Assembly: GCF_019969845.1 (NCBI RefSeq)
Contig: NZ_JAHXYR010000003.1
Coordinates: forward strand, 310,001 to 374,000
Direction of reading: 5' to 3'
DNA length: 64,000 nucleotides
Source of the DNA: Sphingobacterium sp. GVS05A
GTDB taxonomy: Bacteria > Bacteroidota > Bacteroidia > Sphingobacteriales > Sphingobacteriaceae
Positions within the stretch are counted from its first letter, which is position 1. Each line of letters begins with the position of its first letter. The translations under genes were made by a program, and so were the position numbers. Shown here one piece after another: positions 18,090-26,175 of this stretch. The notes beneath the pieces were generated by a model. That model had not been told where the DNA came from and did no database searches. It worked only from the letters and a program-made list of their open reading frames with translations.

Positions 18090-18097
18090 TATTTTTG
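18090..18097 (+). promoter_or_regulatory. Candidate -7 element of the metF transcript
   Basis: TATTTTTG matches TAnnTTTG about 30 nt before the riboswitch P1 stem. No TTTG at the proper distance upstream. Confidence 0.4.
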
Positions 18098-18125
18098 TTG
18101 TTTGGTTTTTTAAGACGATATTAGC

Positions 18126-18232
18126 AACGCTTATAGAGAAAGGCCGAGGGACTAGACCCAGTGAAGCCTTAGCAACCTGTATTGTTCAAGGTGCTAAATT
18201 CTACCCTGCTCCATGTGGGAAAGATAAGTTAC
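18126..18232 (+). ncRNA. SAM-I (S-box) riboswitch of metF
   Basis: The aptamer shows the S-box core: CTTATAGAGA at the 5' side, GAGGGACTAGACCC (kink-turn and P2), GTGAAGCCTTAGCAACC, and a 3' GATAAG (18223-18228) closing P1 with CTTAT. Downstream, TTACAT (18229-18234) can pair with ATGTAA (18268-18273), and no T-run terminator is seen, so control may be at translation. SAM binding is expected to lower metF expression. The first 170 nt of the leader belong to it. Confidence 0.9.
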
Positions 18233-18301
18233 ATGCAGATAGACATATCCTCGACTTGTGCGTTTCGATGTAAGCCAACCCAAACTTAAAACAGTTTTTT
18301 A

Positions 18302-19258
18302 ATGAAGATTATCGACCATATCCAGAATGCTAAAGGAAAAACATTGTTTTCTTTTGAGCTATTGCCTCCTGCAAAGGGACAGGGCATCCAAAGTATTTTT
18401 AAAACAATGGATGAACTGATGGAATTTAAACCTCCCTTTATTGATGTGACCTATCATCGTGAAGATTATATCTATAAGGAACATGCAAGCGGGCTGTTGG
18501 AACGTGTATCTTATCGCAAACGACCAGGAACAGTGGCGATATGTGCTGCCATCATGAATAAGTATAAAGTGGACGCAGTGCCCCATCTGATATGTGGTGG
18601 TTTTACCAAAGAGGAAACTGAAAATGCCCTGATCGACTTAAATTTCTTGGGTATCGATAACGTATTGGTATTGCGAGGTGATGCACGCAAAGGAGATGCT
18701 GATTTTATTCCAAGTGAAGGCGGACATGCTTTTGCAACGGATCTATTGGAACAGGTAACGGATATGAATAAAGGAAAGTATCTCCACGAAGATATTATCA
18801 CATCCGAAAAGACCGATTTTTGTATTGGTGTCGCAGGATACCCTGAGAAGCATTTTGAATCTCCTAATTTCAATACTGATTTTAAATATCTGAAGCAAAA
18901 AGTGGATATGGGTGCGGAGTTTATTGTAACTCAGATGTTCTTTAACGTGGAGAAATATAAGGAATTTGTGACCAAATGCCGGGACAATGGAATTCATGTG
19001 CCTATTATTCCAGGCCTCAAACCATTGACGACCAAAAAGCAACTGGTTACTTTGCCAAGAATTTTCCACCTGGATATTCCTGAGGAATTGAGTGATGCTG
19101 TCGCAGCATGTAAAACCAATGCTGATGTAAGACAAGTAGGTGAAGAATGGCTTGTGCAACAATGTCAGGAGCTGATTAAATTTGGTGCTCCAGTATTGCA
19201 CTTTTATACCATGAGTAATCCTGGGCCAACGAAAAAGATTGTCGAGAAGTTAGCCTAA
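18302..19258 (+). CDS. metF: 5,10-methylenetetrahydrofolate reductase
   Basis: 318 aa. FAD-dependent TIM-barrel enzyme that reduces methylene-THF to methyl-THF for methionine synthesis. Typical segments: FSFELLPPAKGQG at the N-terminus (catalytic Glu), DVTYHRED, NVLVLRGDARKGD (FAD/folate region, about 120-132), FCIGVAGYPEKH and GAEFIVTQMFFN. The preceding SAM-I riboswitch fits the role. Terminator directly downstream; no other met gene is linked here. Confidence 0.97.
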   Translation: MKIIDHIQNAKGKTLFSFELLPPAKGQGIQSIFKTMDELMEFKPPFIDVTYHREDYIYKEHASGLLERVSYRKRPGTVAICAAIMNKYKVDAVPHLICGGFTKEETENALIDLNFLGIDNVLVLRGDARKGDADFIPSEGGHAFATDLLEQVTDMNKGKYLHEDIITSEKTDFCIGVAGYPEKHFESPNFNTDFKYLKQKVDMGAEFIVTQMFFNVEKYKEFVTKCRDNGIHVPIIPGLKPLTTKKQLVTLPRIFHLDIPEELSDAVAACKTNADVRQVGEEWLVQQCQELIKFGAPVLHFYTMSNPGPTKKIVEKLA

Positions 19259-19271
19259 AAAATACAAGAGA

Positions 19272-19298
19272 AGCGAGGGATTTTCCCTCGCTTTTTTA
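19272..19298 (+). terminator. Intrinsic terminator after metF
   Basis: AGCGAGGGA / TCCCTCGCT with a 3-nt loop and a T6 tail. Confidence 0.9.
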
Positions 19299-19562
19299 TT
19301 GCTCCTATAGGCGGTATACTGTTTTGTACTTGTGAAATGAATCCCCATTTACTCCATGGCCATATGCAGCTTTTGGGATGAAGTATGCCATTACCTCTGC
19401 TTTCAAAATCAGCATTTCTCTTTTCACTATAGAAGTGGTCTCTTTCAAAAAATATTTTTTGTTAGACAGTAGTGTTAAATAGTGTTAATTAACATTTTTA
19501 AATCGAGATAACTATTTAATTTGAAGTACTAAAAGGAACTAAGATATAGACCAATTTTCCTT
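19299..19562. other. Intergenic region before the DUF2723 gene
   Basis: No coding ORF seen. It contains the tandem AGTGTTAAAT / AGTGTTAATT (19471-19490) and the 12-bp palindrome TGTTAATTAACA (19483-19494), about 70 nt before the ATG: a possible operator. No exact TAnnTTTG element. Confidence 0.35.
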
Positions 19563-22500
19563 ATGACGTATAATAAATTAAACTCGCTATTTGGTTTGAC
19601 CAGTGGCCTCATTGCTACTGTTGTCTACATTGCTACTGTTGAAAAGACCGTGAGCTGGTGGGATTGTGGTGAATTTATCGCCTGCGCGTACAAACTTGAG
19701 GTGGCACATCAACCTGGCGCCCCACTATTTCTACTTATTCAGAATGTTTTTTCCAATCTGGCTTTTGGTAATACAGGGCAGGTCGCTTACTGGATGAATA
19801 TTGGTTCGGCAGTCTGTAGTGGTCTGACGGTGACATTTTTATTTTGGACAATTACAGCGATTGCCCGGAAGATTTTAAAGAAGCCACAGCAATCTGCTTT
19901 TTCTTACTATTTACAGATCTTTGGAGCAGGTGCAGTGGGGGCTATGGCCTTTAGTTTCAGTGATACCTTCTGGTATTCGGCCGTAGAATCCGAAGTGTAC
20001 GCGATGTCCTCACTTTGTACTGCGGTGGTTTTCTGGGCGATTTTTAAATGGGAGGTGCGCGCGGATCAGGACGGAAGTGACCGCTGGCTGATTTTTATCG
20101 CTTTCGTTATGGGGCTTTCGATCGGAGTCCACCTATTAAATCTTTTGGCTATTCCGGCCATAGCCATGGTGGTATATTTTAAAAGGACTTCAGAAATTAA
20201 TTTTAAAGGCATTATAAAGGCATTTCTATTAGGGATATTAGTTCTTGCAGCAATCCTTTGGGGTGTTATTCAGTGGCTGATCGGTTTTGCTTCCAAAATA
20301 GATCTAGTGTTTGTGAATTCTTTTGGACTGGGATTTGGTACAGGAATTCTTTTGTTATGCCTACTTTTCGGTGGCTCAATTGTATATGGTCTTTTTTATA
20401 CCCATAAAAAACGCAAGTATACTTTAAATACAGCTTTATTAGTATTTTGCTTTATTCTGTTTGGTTATAGTTCCTATACCATGGTGCTGATCCGTGGAAA
20501 GGCAAATCCATCCTTAAATAACAATGCGCCTGATAATGTCTTTTCGTTTTTGGGTTACTTAGAGCGGGAGCAGTATACGCGAGAGCCTCTAGTCAAAGGT
20601 CCATATTTTGATTCAAGGGCTGTGGATGTCCAAAGCAAGACCAGTTATCGGAAAGATGAATCCAATTATACGGTGTTTACACAGGTTGATAAGTATACAT
20701 TTGATCGCGAAACATTTTTTCCACGTATCTATAGCCAGGATGCAAATCATCAAGCCTACTATAGAAGTTATCTCAAGTTAAAAGAGGGCGAAAGACCTCA
20801 GTTCTCCGATAACTTTAAGTTTTTCTTTAATTTTCAATTGGGAGAAATGTATGCACGTTACTTCTTATGGAATTTTGTTGGCCGGCAGAATGACAAGCAA
20901 GGCTATGGATCCTACACGGAGGGGAATTGGCTCTCTGGAGTGAAAATGCTGGATAATTGGCGCCTTGGCGGGCAACATAATCTTTCGGAGTCACAGCAGC
21001 ATGATCCCAGTCGAAATACATACTTTTTCTTGCCTTTGATATTAGGGATAGCTGGAGCGATCTGGTTGTATAAAAACAATAAACCCTATACTTTGGTGTT
21101 GACTTTGCTATTTGTTTTTACGGGTATAGCGATTGTTGTTTATCTCAATCAGACACCACTGCAACCCCGTGAACGTGATTATGCTTATGCAGGATCTTTT
21201 TATGCTTTTGCGATCTGGATCGGACTGGGTACAATTGCACTGATGCGCTTTTTTAAACGTTTTCTCAATAACCGCTCCGCCATGGCTACGGGATTATCTT
21301 TTGCCCTGTTAGGTGGACCAATTATTTTGGCACATCAAAATTGGGATGATCATAATCGTTCCGAGAAATCCTTGGCTCGGGACGTGGCCCGTAATTACCT
21401 TGAAACCTGTGCCCCAAATGCGATTTTGTTTACCTATGGCGATCACGATACCTTTCCGTTATGGTATTTGCAGGAGGTGGAAGGTGTTCGTCAGGATGTA
21501 AGAATAGTTGTACTGAGCTACTTAACGGGTGATTGGTATATGCAGCAGGCCAAGAAATCAACCTATCGGGCTGCGGGACTTCCGATTGCGATCCCAGCGG
21601 AAAAGACAAAAAAGGGTATTCGCGATTACATACCTTTTGTGGATAGGCAGTTGAATGAATCTGTGGATATCCAACAGTTATTGGAGTTTGTTACTTCTGA
21701 TGATCCTGATTATAAAGTACAGCTGAATTCGGGAAATCTGGAGAATTATTTTCCGACTAAGAAGGTCAAATTAGCCATTAACAAAGCTGAGATTTTGAAA
21801 AAGAATGCTGTGCCCGCTTATTTCCAGGATGCGGTCGTTTCAACAATGGAATGGGAAATTCCCGGGGATCACTTATCCCGATCGGATCTGACTTTGTTGT
21901 CCCTCCTTGAAAATAATCATTGGGATCGACCGATCTATTTTTCGAATATGCTCCCTAGTGATATTAAGTTGGGGTTGGACAAATACCTTGTCAACGAGGG
22001 GTTCGCTTCAAGGCTGATGCCAGTTGCTGTGACCAATGAACAGCAGGCGTCTGCTGGCGAGATGGCAGCTTTGGTCAACGTGGAAGCCTTATATGATAAT
22101 ATCATGCATAAATATAATTGGGGAAATACCAAGAATGCAAAATATTTAGATACCGACTCCTTTCGCTTCTCGAGTATGTATGCACGGGATATTTTTGGAA
22201 AGACAGCACGATTGCTGTTGGAAAAAGGGCAGGTTAAACAAGCTGGGGAAGTGGCCAAGAAAGCATACGACCAATTACCTGATCGTGTATATGCGATGTC
22301 GGATGCGATTAATTATGTGGATATCATTGATAGCCTATACCGTTCTGGACAGGGACATCTTGCTGGAAACGTAGTCGATCGAAATTTGGACTATGTGTCA
22401 CAAAATATGGAATATCTGCATCAGCTGGTATTGGATAAGAAAAATCTAGGCTTTGAATGGAACGATATACAAACGGCATTAGACTCAGTCGATCGTTATC

Positions 22501-22592
22501 GAGATATCTTATTGGTAGCCAATGATAGCAAGCGACTGGCACGTGTTGAGGGGCTTAGAAAGCAGTATCAGCAATGGTATGGCATAGAATAG
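19563..22592 (+). CDS. DUF2723 / GT117-family membrane protein
   Basis: 1009 aa. The N-terminal half holds about a dozen hydrophobic segments. The family signature begins at residue 30: VSWWDCGEFIACAYKLEVAHQPGAP in pieces, with the Asp-Cys-Gly-Glu motif expected at the catalytic site of PMT-like (GT-C) enzymes. The soluble C-terminal half includes LFTYGDHDTFPLWYLQEVEGVRQDV (read in pieces) and helical TPR-like repeats at about 860-1000. The family is thought to transfer sugars from lipid carriers outside the inner membrane; substrate unknown. Monocistronic. Confidence 0.85.
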   Translation: MTYNKLNSLFGLTSGLIATVVYIATVEKTVSWWDCGEFIACAYKLEVAHQPGAPLFLLIQNVFSNLAFGNTGQVAYWMNIGSAVCSGLTVTFLFWTITAIARKILKKPQQSAFSYYLQIFGAGAVGAMAFSFSDTFWYSAVESEVYAMSSLCTAVVFWAIFKWEVRADQDGSDRWLIFIAFVMGLSIGVHLLNLLAIPAIAMVVYFKRTSEINFKGIIKAFLLGILVLAAILWGVIQWLIGFASKIDLVFVNSFGLGFGTGILLLCLLFGGSIVYGLFYTHKKRKYTLNTALLVFCFILFGYSSYTMVLIRGKANPSLNNNAPDNVFSFLGYLEREQYTREPLVKGPYFDSRAVDVQSKTSYRKDESNYTVFTQVDKYTFDRETFFPRIYSQDANHQAYYRSYLKLKEGERPQFSDNFKFFFNFQLGEMYARYFLWNFVGRQNDKQGYGSYTEGNWLSGVKMLDNWRLGGQHNLSESQQHDPSRNTYFFLPLILGIAGAIWLYKNNKPYTLVLTLLFVFTGIAIVVYLNQTPLQPRERDYAYAGSFYAFAIWIGLGTIALMRFFKRFLNNRSAMATGLSFALLGGPIILAHQNWDDHNRSEKSLARDVARNYLETCAPNAILFTYGDHDTFPLWYLQEVEGVRQDVRIVVLSYLTGDWYMQQAKKSTYRAAGLPIAIPAEKTKKGIRDYIPFVDRQLNESVDIQQLLEFVTSDDPDYKVQLNSGNLENYFPTKKVKLAINKAEILKKNAVPAYFQDAVVSTMEWEIPGDHLSRSDLTLLSLLENNHWDRPIYFSNMLPSDIKLGLDKYLVNEGFASRLMPVAVTNEQQASAGEMAALVNVEALYDNIMHKYNWGNTKNAKYLDTDSFRFSSMYARDIFGKTARLLLEKGQVKQAGEVAKKAYDQLPDRVYAMSDAINYVDIIDSLYRSGQGHLAGNVVDRNLDYVSQNMEYLHQLVLDKKNLGFEWNDIQTALDSVDRYRDILLVANDSKRLARVEGLRKQYQQWYGIE

Positions 22593-22603
22593 AAATTCAG
22601 AAG

Positions 22604-22629
22604 CACCTTTTGAACGATCAGAAGGTGCC
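22604..22629. terminator. Hairpin between convergent DUF2723 and OmpW-like genes
   Basis: GCACCTT pairs with AAGGTGC around a 12-nt loop that can extend the stem (TGA/TCA). The T tract is weak. Confidence 0.5.
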
Positions 22630-22658
22630 TCATTTTATATAGGGAGCTTAAAGAAATG

Positions 22659-23324
22659 CTAGAACTTCATGCCAAACCCAACCCCCAAAAGAAAGGGGTT
22701 TATATCAACTTTTGCCGGTATTGATAAGTTTGGAGCCAAGTTGGACGCATCCACTTGAACATCCGTCTTCAAAAGGATATACTTAGCATCCAAATTCAGG
22801 AAATATTTTTCTGAAAGTTTGACATCAATACCAAGTTGTGTGGCAAACCCAAACGCATTATCATACTTAACGTTCTTGACCGTGGGGCCTTCATTTGCAC
22901 TATAGAAAATTGTATAATTTATTCCTGCACCTATATAGGGTCTGAGGTTTCCATTCGGCAGAAAATGATATTGCGCCGTCAAGGTCGGCGGCAGGAGCCA
23001 TACACTACCTAAATCTATATTTGCTGAAGTGTGACCACCAATGGCACTTAAGTCGGAACCAACAGTATTGACCTTGTGTTTCGTTGTTCCTAAAATCAGC
23101 TCCGCGGCAATATTTTTGGTAAAGAAATAAGTGAAATCTAGTTCTGGGATAAATTTTGTGTTGATCGCAATGTCGCCACCAATAGCGCTGATATTGGCCG
23201 ATTCGTTGGGCATTACCGCGACTCCTCTAAGGCGCATCTGCCAGCGTTGCTCGGGAATATTCTGTGCCTGTAAATTTACAGCGCCGAATGTAAGTGCGAG
23301 AGCAAGAAATAGTAACTTTTTCAT
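22659..23324 (-). CDS. OmpW-family outer membrane beta-barrel protein
   Basis: 221 aa. Signal peptide MKKLLFLALALTFGAVNLQA with cleavage before Q. The mature chain alternates polar and hydrophobic residues as an eight-strand barrel and contains the OmpW-type strings LGTTKH, LPPTLTAQYHFLPNGNLRPYIGAGINYT, here in pieces, and ends in aromatic F (VGFGMKF), a typical outer-membrane insertion signal. OmpW proteins form narrow hydrophobic channels; the cargo is unknown. Monocistronic, convergent with DUF2723. Confidence 0.88.
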   Translation of the reverse strand: MKKLLFLALALTFGAVNLQAQNIPEQRWQMRLRGVAVMPNESANISAIGGDIAINTKFIPELDFTYFFTKNIAAELILGTTKHKVNTVGSDLSAIGGHTSANIDLGSVWLLPPTLTAQYHFLPNGNLRPYIGAGINYTIFYSANEGPTVKNVKYDNAFGFATQLGIDVKLSEKYFLNLDAKYILLKTDVQVDASNLAPNLSIPAKVDINPFLLGVGFGMKF

Positions 23325-23542
23325 ATCGTTAATGGTATTTGTTTGCTGTAAAACTATTTGTTTTACAGCATTGAGTGAATGACGATAATCAAGTTAAAAA
23401 CTGAATGAAATAATTTATTGGTTAACAGAAAAGATGTACCTTTATTATTTGCTGTTCCTAAAAATATGGACAAGCCGTATTGTCTATGTATATTTAGATA
23501 GAGAGAGATAGCTGATTTAAATGGAACGTTATTTTACGCTAT

Positions 23543-23584
23543 AAAAAACAAAAGGTCGGAAACAATTCCGACCTTTTGTTTTTT
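23543..23584. terminator. Intrinsic terminator of glnS
   Basis: ACAAAAGGTCGGAA pairs with TTCCGACCTTTTGT around ACAA; A and T tracts on both sides. Confidence 0.9.
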
Positions 23585-23598
23585 ATGTAATCGTTTAC

Positions 23599-25269
23599 TT
23601 ATCCATTTTTTTTCACTTCTTTCCCCCAAGAATCTTTCAACGTAACTGTACGGTTAAAGACAAGGTGTTCCGGAATGGAATGTGTGTCTAATGTAAAGTA
23701 GCCTAAACGGATGAATTGATACCCTTTTCCAGGTGTAGCAGTAGCCAGATCGGGCTCGATATAGGCACGTTCAATCACATGCAAACTTTCAGGATTGATA
23801 GAATCTTTAAAGTTTTCAGCTGCGGCAGGGTTTTCATCATTGAACAACCTGTCGTATAATCTTACTTCAGCTTCCTTAGCATGAGGAACAGAAATCCAAT
23901 GGATTGTTCCTTTTACTTTTAATCCGGATGTATCTTCACCTGATTTGGAATTAGGCACGTAGGTACAATGTACTTCTGTTACCTTTCCATTTTCATCTTT
24001 GACGAAATCGTTACAGGTAACGATATAAGCATGTTTTAGACGAACCGAAAGTCCTGGGCCGAGACGGAAGAATTTTTTTGGAGCATCTTCCATAAAATCT
24101 TCACGTTCTATCCAAAGTTCTTTGGAAAAAGGTATGATTCGAGCGCCTTCACCACCTTCAACTTCAGGGTTATTCTCACCGATTAAATCTTCCACTTGAC
24201 CATCAGGATAGTTTGTGATCACTAATTTGATCGGATCAAGGACAGCCATTCTACGCCAAGCTGTTTTGTTGAGATCCTCCCGGATGCAAAACTCCAATAG
24301 ACTGACGTCGATCATATTTTCACGTTTTTGAACTCCGATCTTTTCACAGAAGTTGCGAATACTTGCCGGTGTATATCCTCTTCTTCTCAAGCCGGAGATC
24401 GTTGGCATACGAGGGTCATCCCAGCTTTCAACAAATTTATCATTGACCAATTGCAATAATTTACGCTTGCTCATGACCGTGTATGTCATATTTAAGCGTG
24501 CAAATTCATATTGCTTGGATGGGAAAATTTCCAGTTTATCGATACACCAGTCATAAAGAGGACGGTGTGGGATAAATTCAAGGGTACAGATCGAGTGGGT
24601 AATTTTTTCAATTGAATCCGATTGACCATGCGCAAAATCATACATTGGGTAGATACACCATTGATTGCCTGTCCGATGATGGTGAGCATGTTTGATACGG
24701 TATAACAAAGGATCACGCAGGTGCATATTTGGACTAGCCAAATCTATTTTTGCGCGGAGCACTTTCTCGCCATCCTTATATTTCCCAGCTCGCATATCTG
24801 CGAATAGGGTCAGATTTTCGTCTATAGATCGGGCGCGGTAAGGTGTTGGAACACCCGGTTCTGTGGGTGTACCTTTTGCTGCTGCAATTTCTTCCGCTGT
24901 ACTATCGTCCACGTATGCTAAACCCTTTTTTATGAGCTCAACAGCGTAGCTGTAAAGTGTTTCAAAATAATCCGAAGTATATAGTTCTTCCGCCCACTGG
25001 AATCCTAGCCATTGAATATCTTTCTTGATACTTTCAACATACTCGGTATCCTCAGTGACAGGGTTAGTGTCATCAAAACGTAGATTAGTCTTGCCGTTAT
25101 ACTGCTGTGCTAATCCGAAATTTAAGCAGATGGATTTGGCGTGACCAATGTGGAGGTAACCATTTGGCTCAGGAGGAAAACGTGTCAATACACGTCCGCC
25201 ATGTTTTCCTGTACGAAGATCTTCTTCGACAATTTCCTCGATAAAATTTAATGATTTTTCTTCACTCAT
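23599..25269 (-). CDS. glnS: Glutaminyl-tRNA synthetase
   Basis: 556 aa, the bacterial GlnRS length. Class I motifs: FPPEPNGYLHIGHAKS (about 31-46, HIGH) and VMSKRKLL (about 269, KMSKS). It has the GlnRS-specific N-terminal RFDDTNPVTE and the C-terminal beta-barrel anticodon-binding region (VLDPIKLVITNYP to the end). It charges tRNA-Gln directly, so the organism need not rely on Glu-tRNA amidotransferase for Gln. A TAACTTTG element ends 5 nt before the ATG, which suggests a very short or absent leader. Confidence 0.97.
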   Translation of the reverse strand: MSEEKSLNFIEEIVEEDLRTGKHGGRVLTRFPPEPNGYLHIGHAKSICLNFGLAQQYNGKTNLRFDDTNPVTEDTEYVESIKKDIQWLGFQWAEELYTSDYFETLYSYAVELIKKGLAYVDDSTAEEIAAAKGTPTEPGVPTPYRARSIDENLTLFADMRAGKYKDGEKVLRAKIDLASPNMHLRDPLLYRIKHAHHHRTGNQWCIYPMYDFAHGQSDSIEKITHSICTLEFIPHRPLYDWCIDKLEIFPSKQYEFARLNMTYTVMSKRKLLQLVNDKFVESWDDPRMPTISGLRRRGYTPASIRNFCEKIGVQKRENMIDVSLLEFCIREDLNKTAWRRMAVLDPIKLVITNYPDGQVEDLIGENNPEVEGGEGARIIPFSKELWIEREDFMEDAPKKFFRLGPGLSVRLKHAYIVTCNDFVKDENGKVTEVHCTYVPNSKSGEDTSGLKVKGTIHWISVPHAKEAEVRLYDRLFNDENPAAAENFKDSINPESLHVIERAYIEPDLATATPGKGYQFIRLGYFTLDTHSIPEHLVFNRTVTLKDSWGKEVKKNG

Positions 25270-25273
25270 AATA

Positions 25274-25281
25274 CAAAGTTA
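25274..25281 (-). promoter_or_regulatory. Candidate -7 element of glnS, nearly leaderless
   Basis: TAACTTTG on the minus strand ends 5 nt before the glnS ATG (25269). A start site a few nt downstream would leave almost no 5' leader. No TTTG -33 partner is seen. Confidence 0.5.
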
Positions 25282-25400
25282 ATTATTAGAAGCGAGATAT
25301 TAGCTAGGAGATGATAGATATTCAGCTTAGTCTGAGCCGGTAATCAACCGAAAAATACCTATTTTAGTTGTGACTGCGGGGGCAGTGATAACTTGAAATA

Positions 25401-25428
25401 AAAAAGGGACGCAGATCCGTCCCTTTTT
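25401..25428 (-). terminator. Intrinsic terminator of the carbonic anhydrase gene
   Basis: AAAAAGGGACG / CGTCCCTTTTT with a 6-nt loop. Confidence 0.85.
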
Positions 25429-25440
25429 ACCGATTTGTTA

Positions 25441-26088
25441 CTATTTGAAAGCGAACACCTTTCCAAGGGATTCATTGCTTGTAAATGTACAACTTTGATC
25501 AATCAACTGGCCTGTTCCGATATTGATTACCATACCATGCACAGCTAGTGCCTGGCCATTTTTCCATGCATTTTGAATGATGGAAGTAGAACAAAGATTA
25601 AAAACCTGTTCTTTGACATTGAGTTCAACTAAGCGGTCCACTTTCTTTTCGTTATCTTCGATGCTATCTATCTCTTCGCTATGCAAACGGTATACATCTT
25701 TGATGTGACCCAGCCAGTTATCAATGATACCATATTGATTGCGACTTAAAGATGCAGCAACCCCACCACAACCATAGTGTCCAGCTACGATGACCTGTTG
25801 TACTTTTAATACATTGACGGCATAATCTAGGACACTTAATAAACTCATATCTGAATGGATAACCATATTGGCGATATTACGGTGTACGAAAACCTCACCT
25901 GGTTTTGTACCGGTCAACTCGTTGGCTGGTACACGGCTGTCTGCACAGCCGATCCAAAGAATTTCAGGATTTTGACCTTTTGCAAGTTGTTGGAAACGTC
26001 CTGTGGTATCATTTTTTACAAAATCCATCCATTCCTGATTTCCCTTAATAATATTATCAAATCCTGTTTTTAAATCTTTATTTTCCAT
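25441..26088 (-). CDS. can: Beta-class carbonic anhydrase
   Basis: 215 aa. Interconverts CO2 and bicarbonate in the cytosol. Zinc ligands C48, H104 and C107 are visible in GCADSRVPANE and HYGCGGV, with the catalytic Asp-Arg dyad D50/R52. The segment SVLDYAVNVLKVQQVIVAGH is typical of the clade. The SulP transporter gene lies 87 nt upstream on the same strand, which suggests a bicarbonate uptake and conversion unit. Confidence 0.95.
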   Translation of the reverse strand: MENKDLKTGFDNIIKGNQEWMDFVKNDTTGRFQQLAKGQNPEILWIGCADSRVPANELTGTKPGEVFVHRNIANMVIHSDMSLLSVLDYAVNVLKVQQVIVAGHYGCGGVAASLSRNQYGIIDNWLGHIKDVYRLHSEEIDSIEDNEKKVDRLVELNVKEQVFNLCSTSIIQNAWKNGQALAVHGMVINIGTGQLIDQSCTFTSNESLGKVFAFK

Positions 26089-26175
26089 ATTCCTTTTTTA
26101 ATATCACTTTGCTCTAGAGCTCTTTTTCGATAAAATAATACAAATTTCCTAATTTATTGTTTACTAGAAACAACT

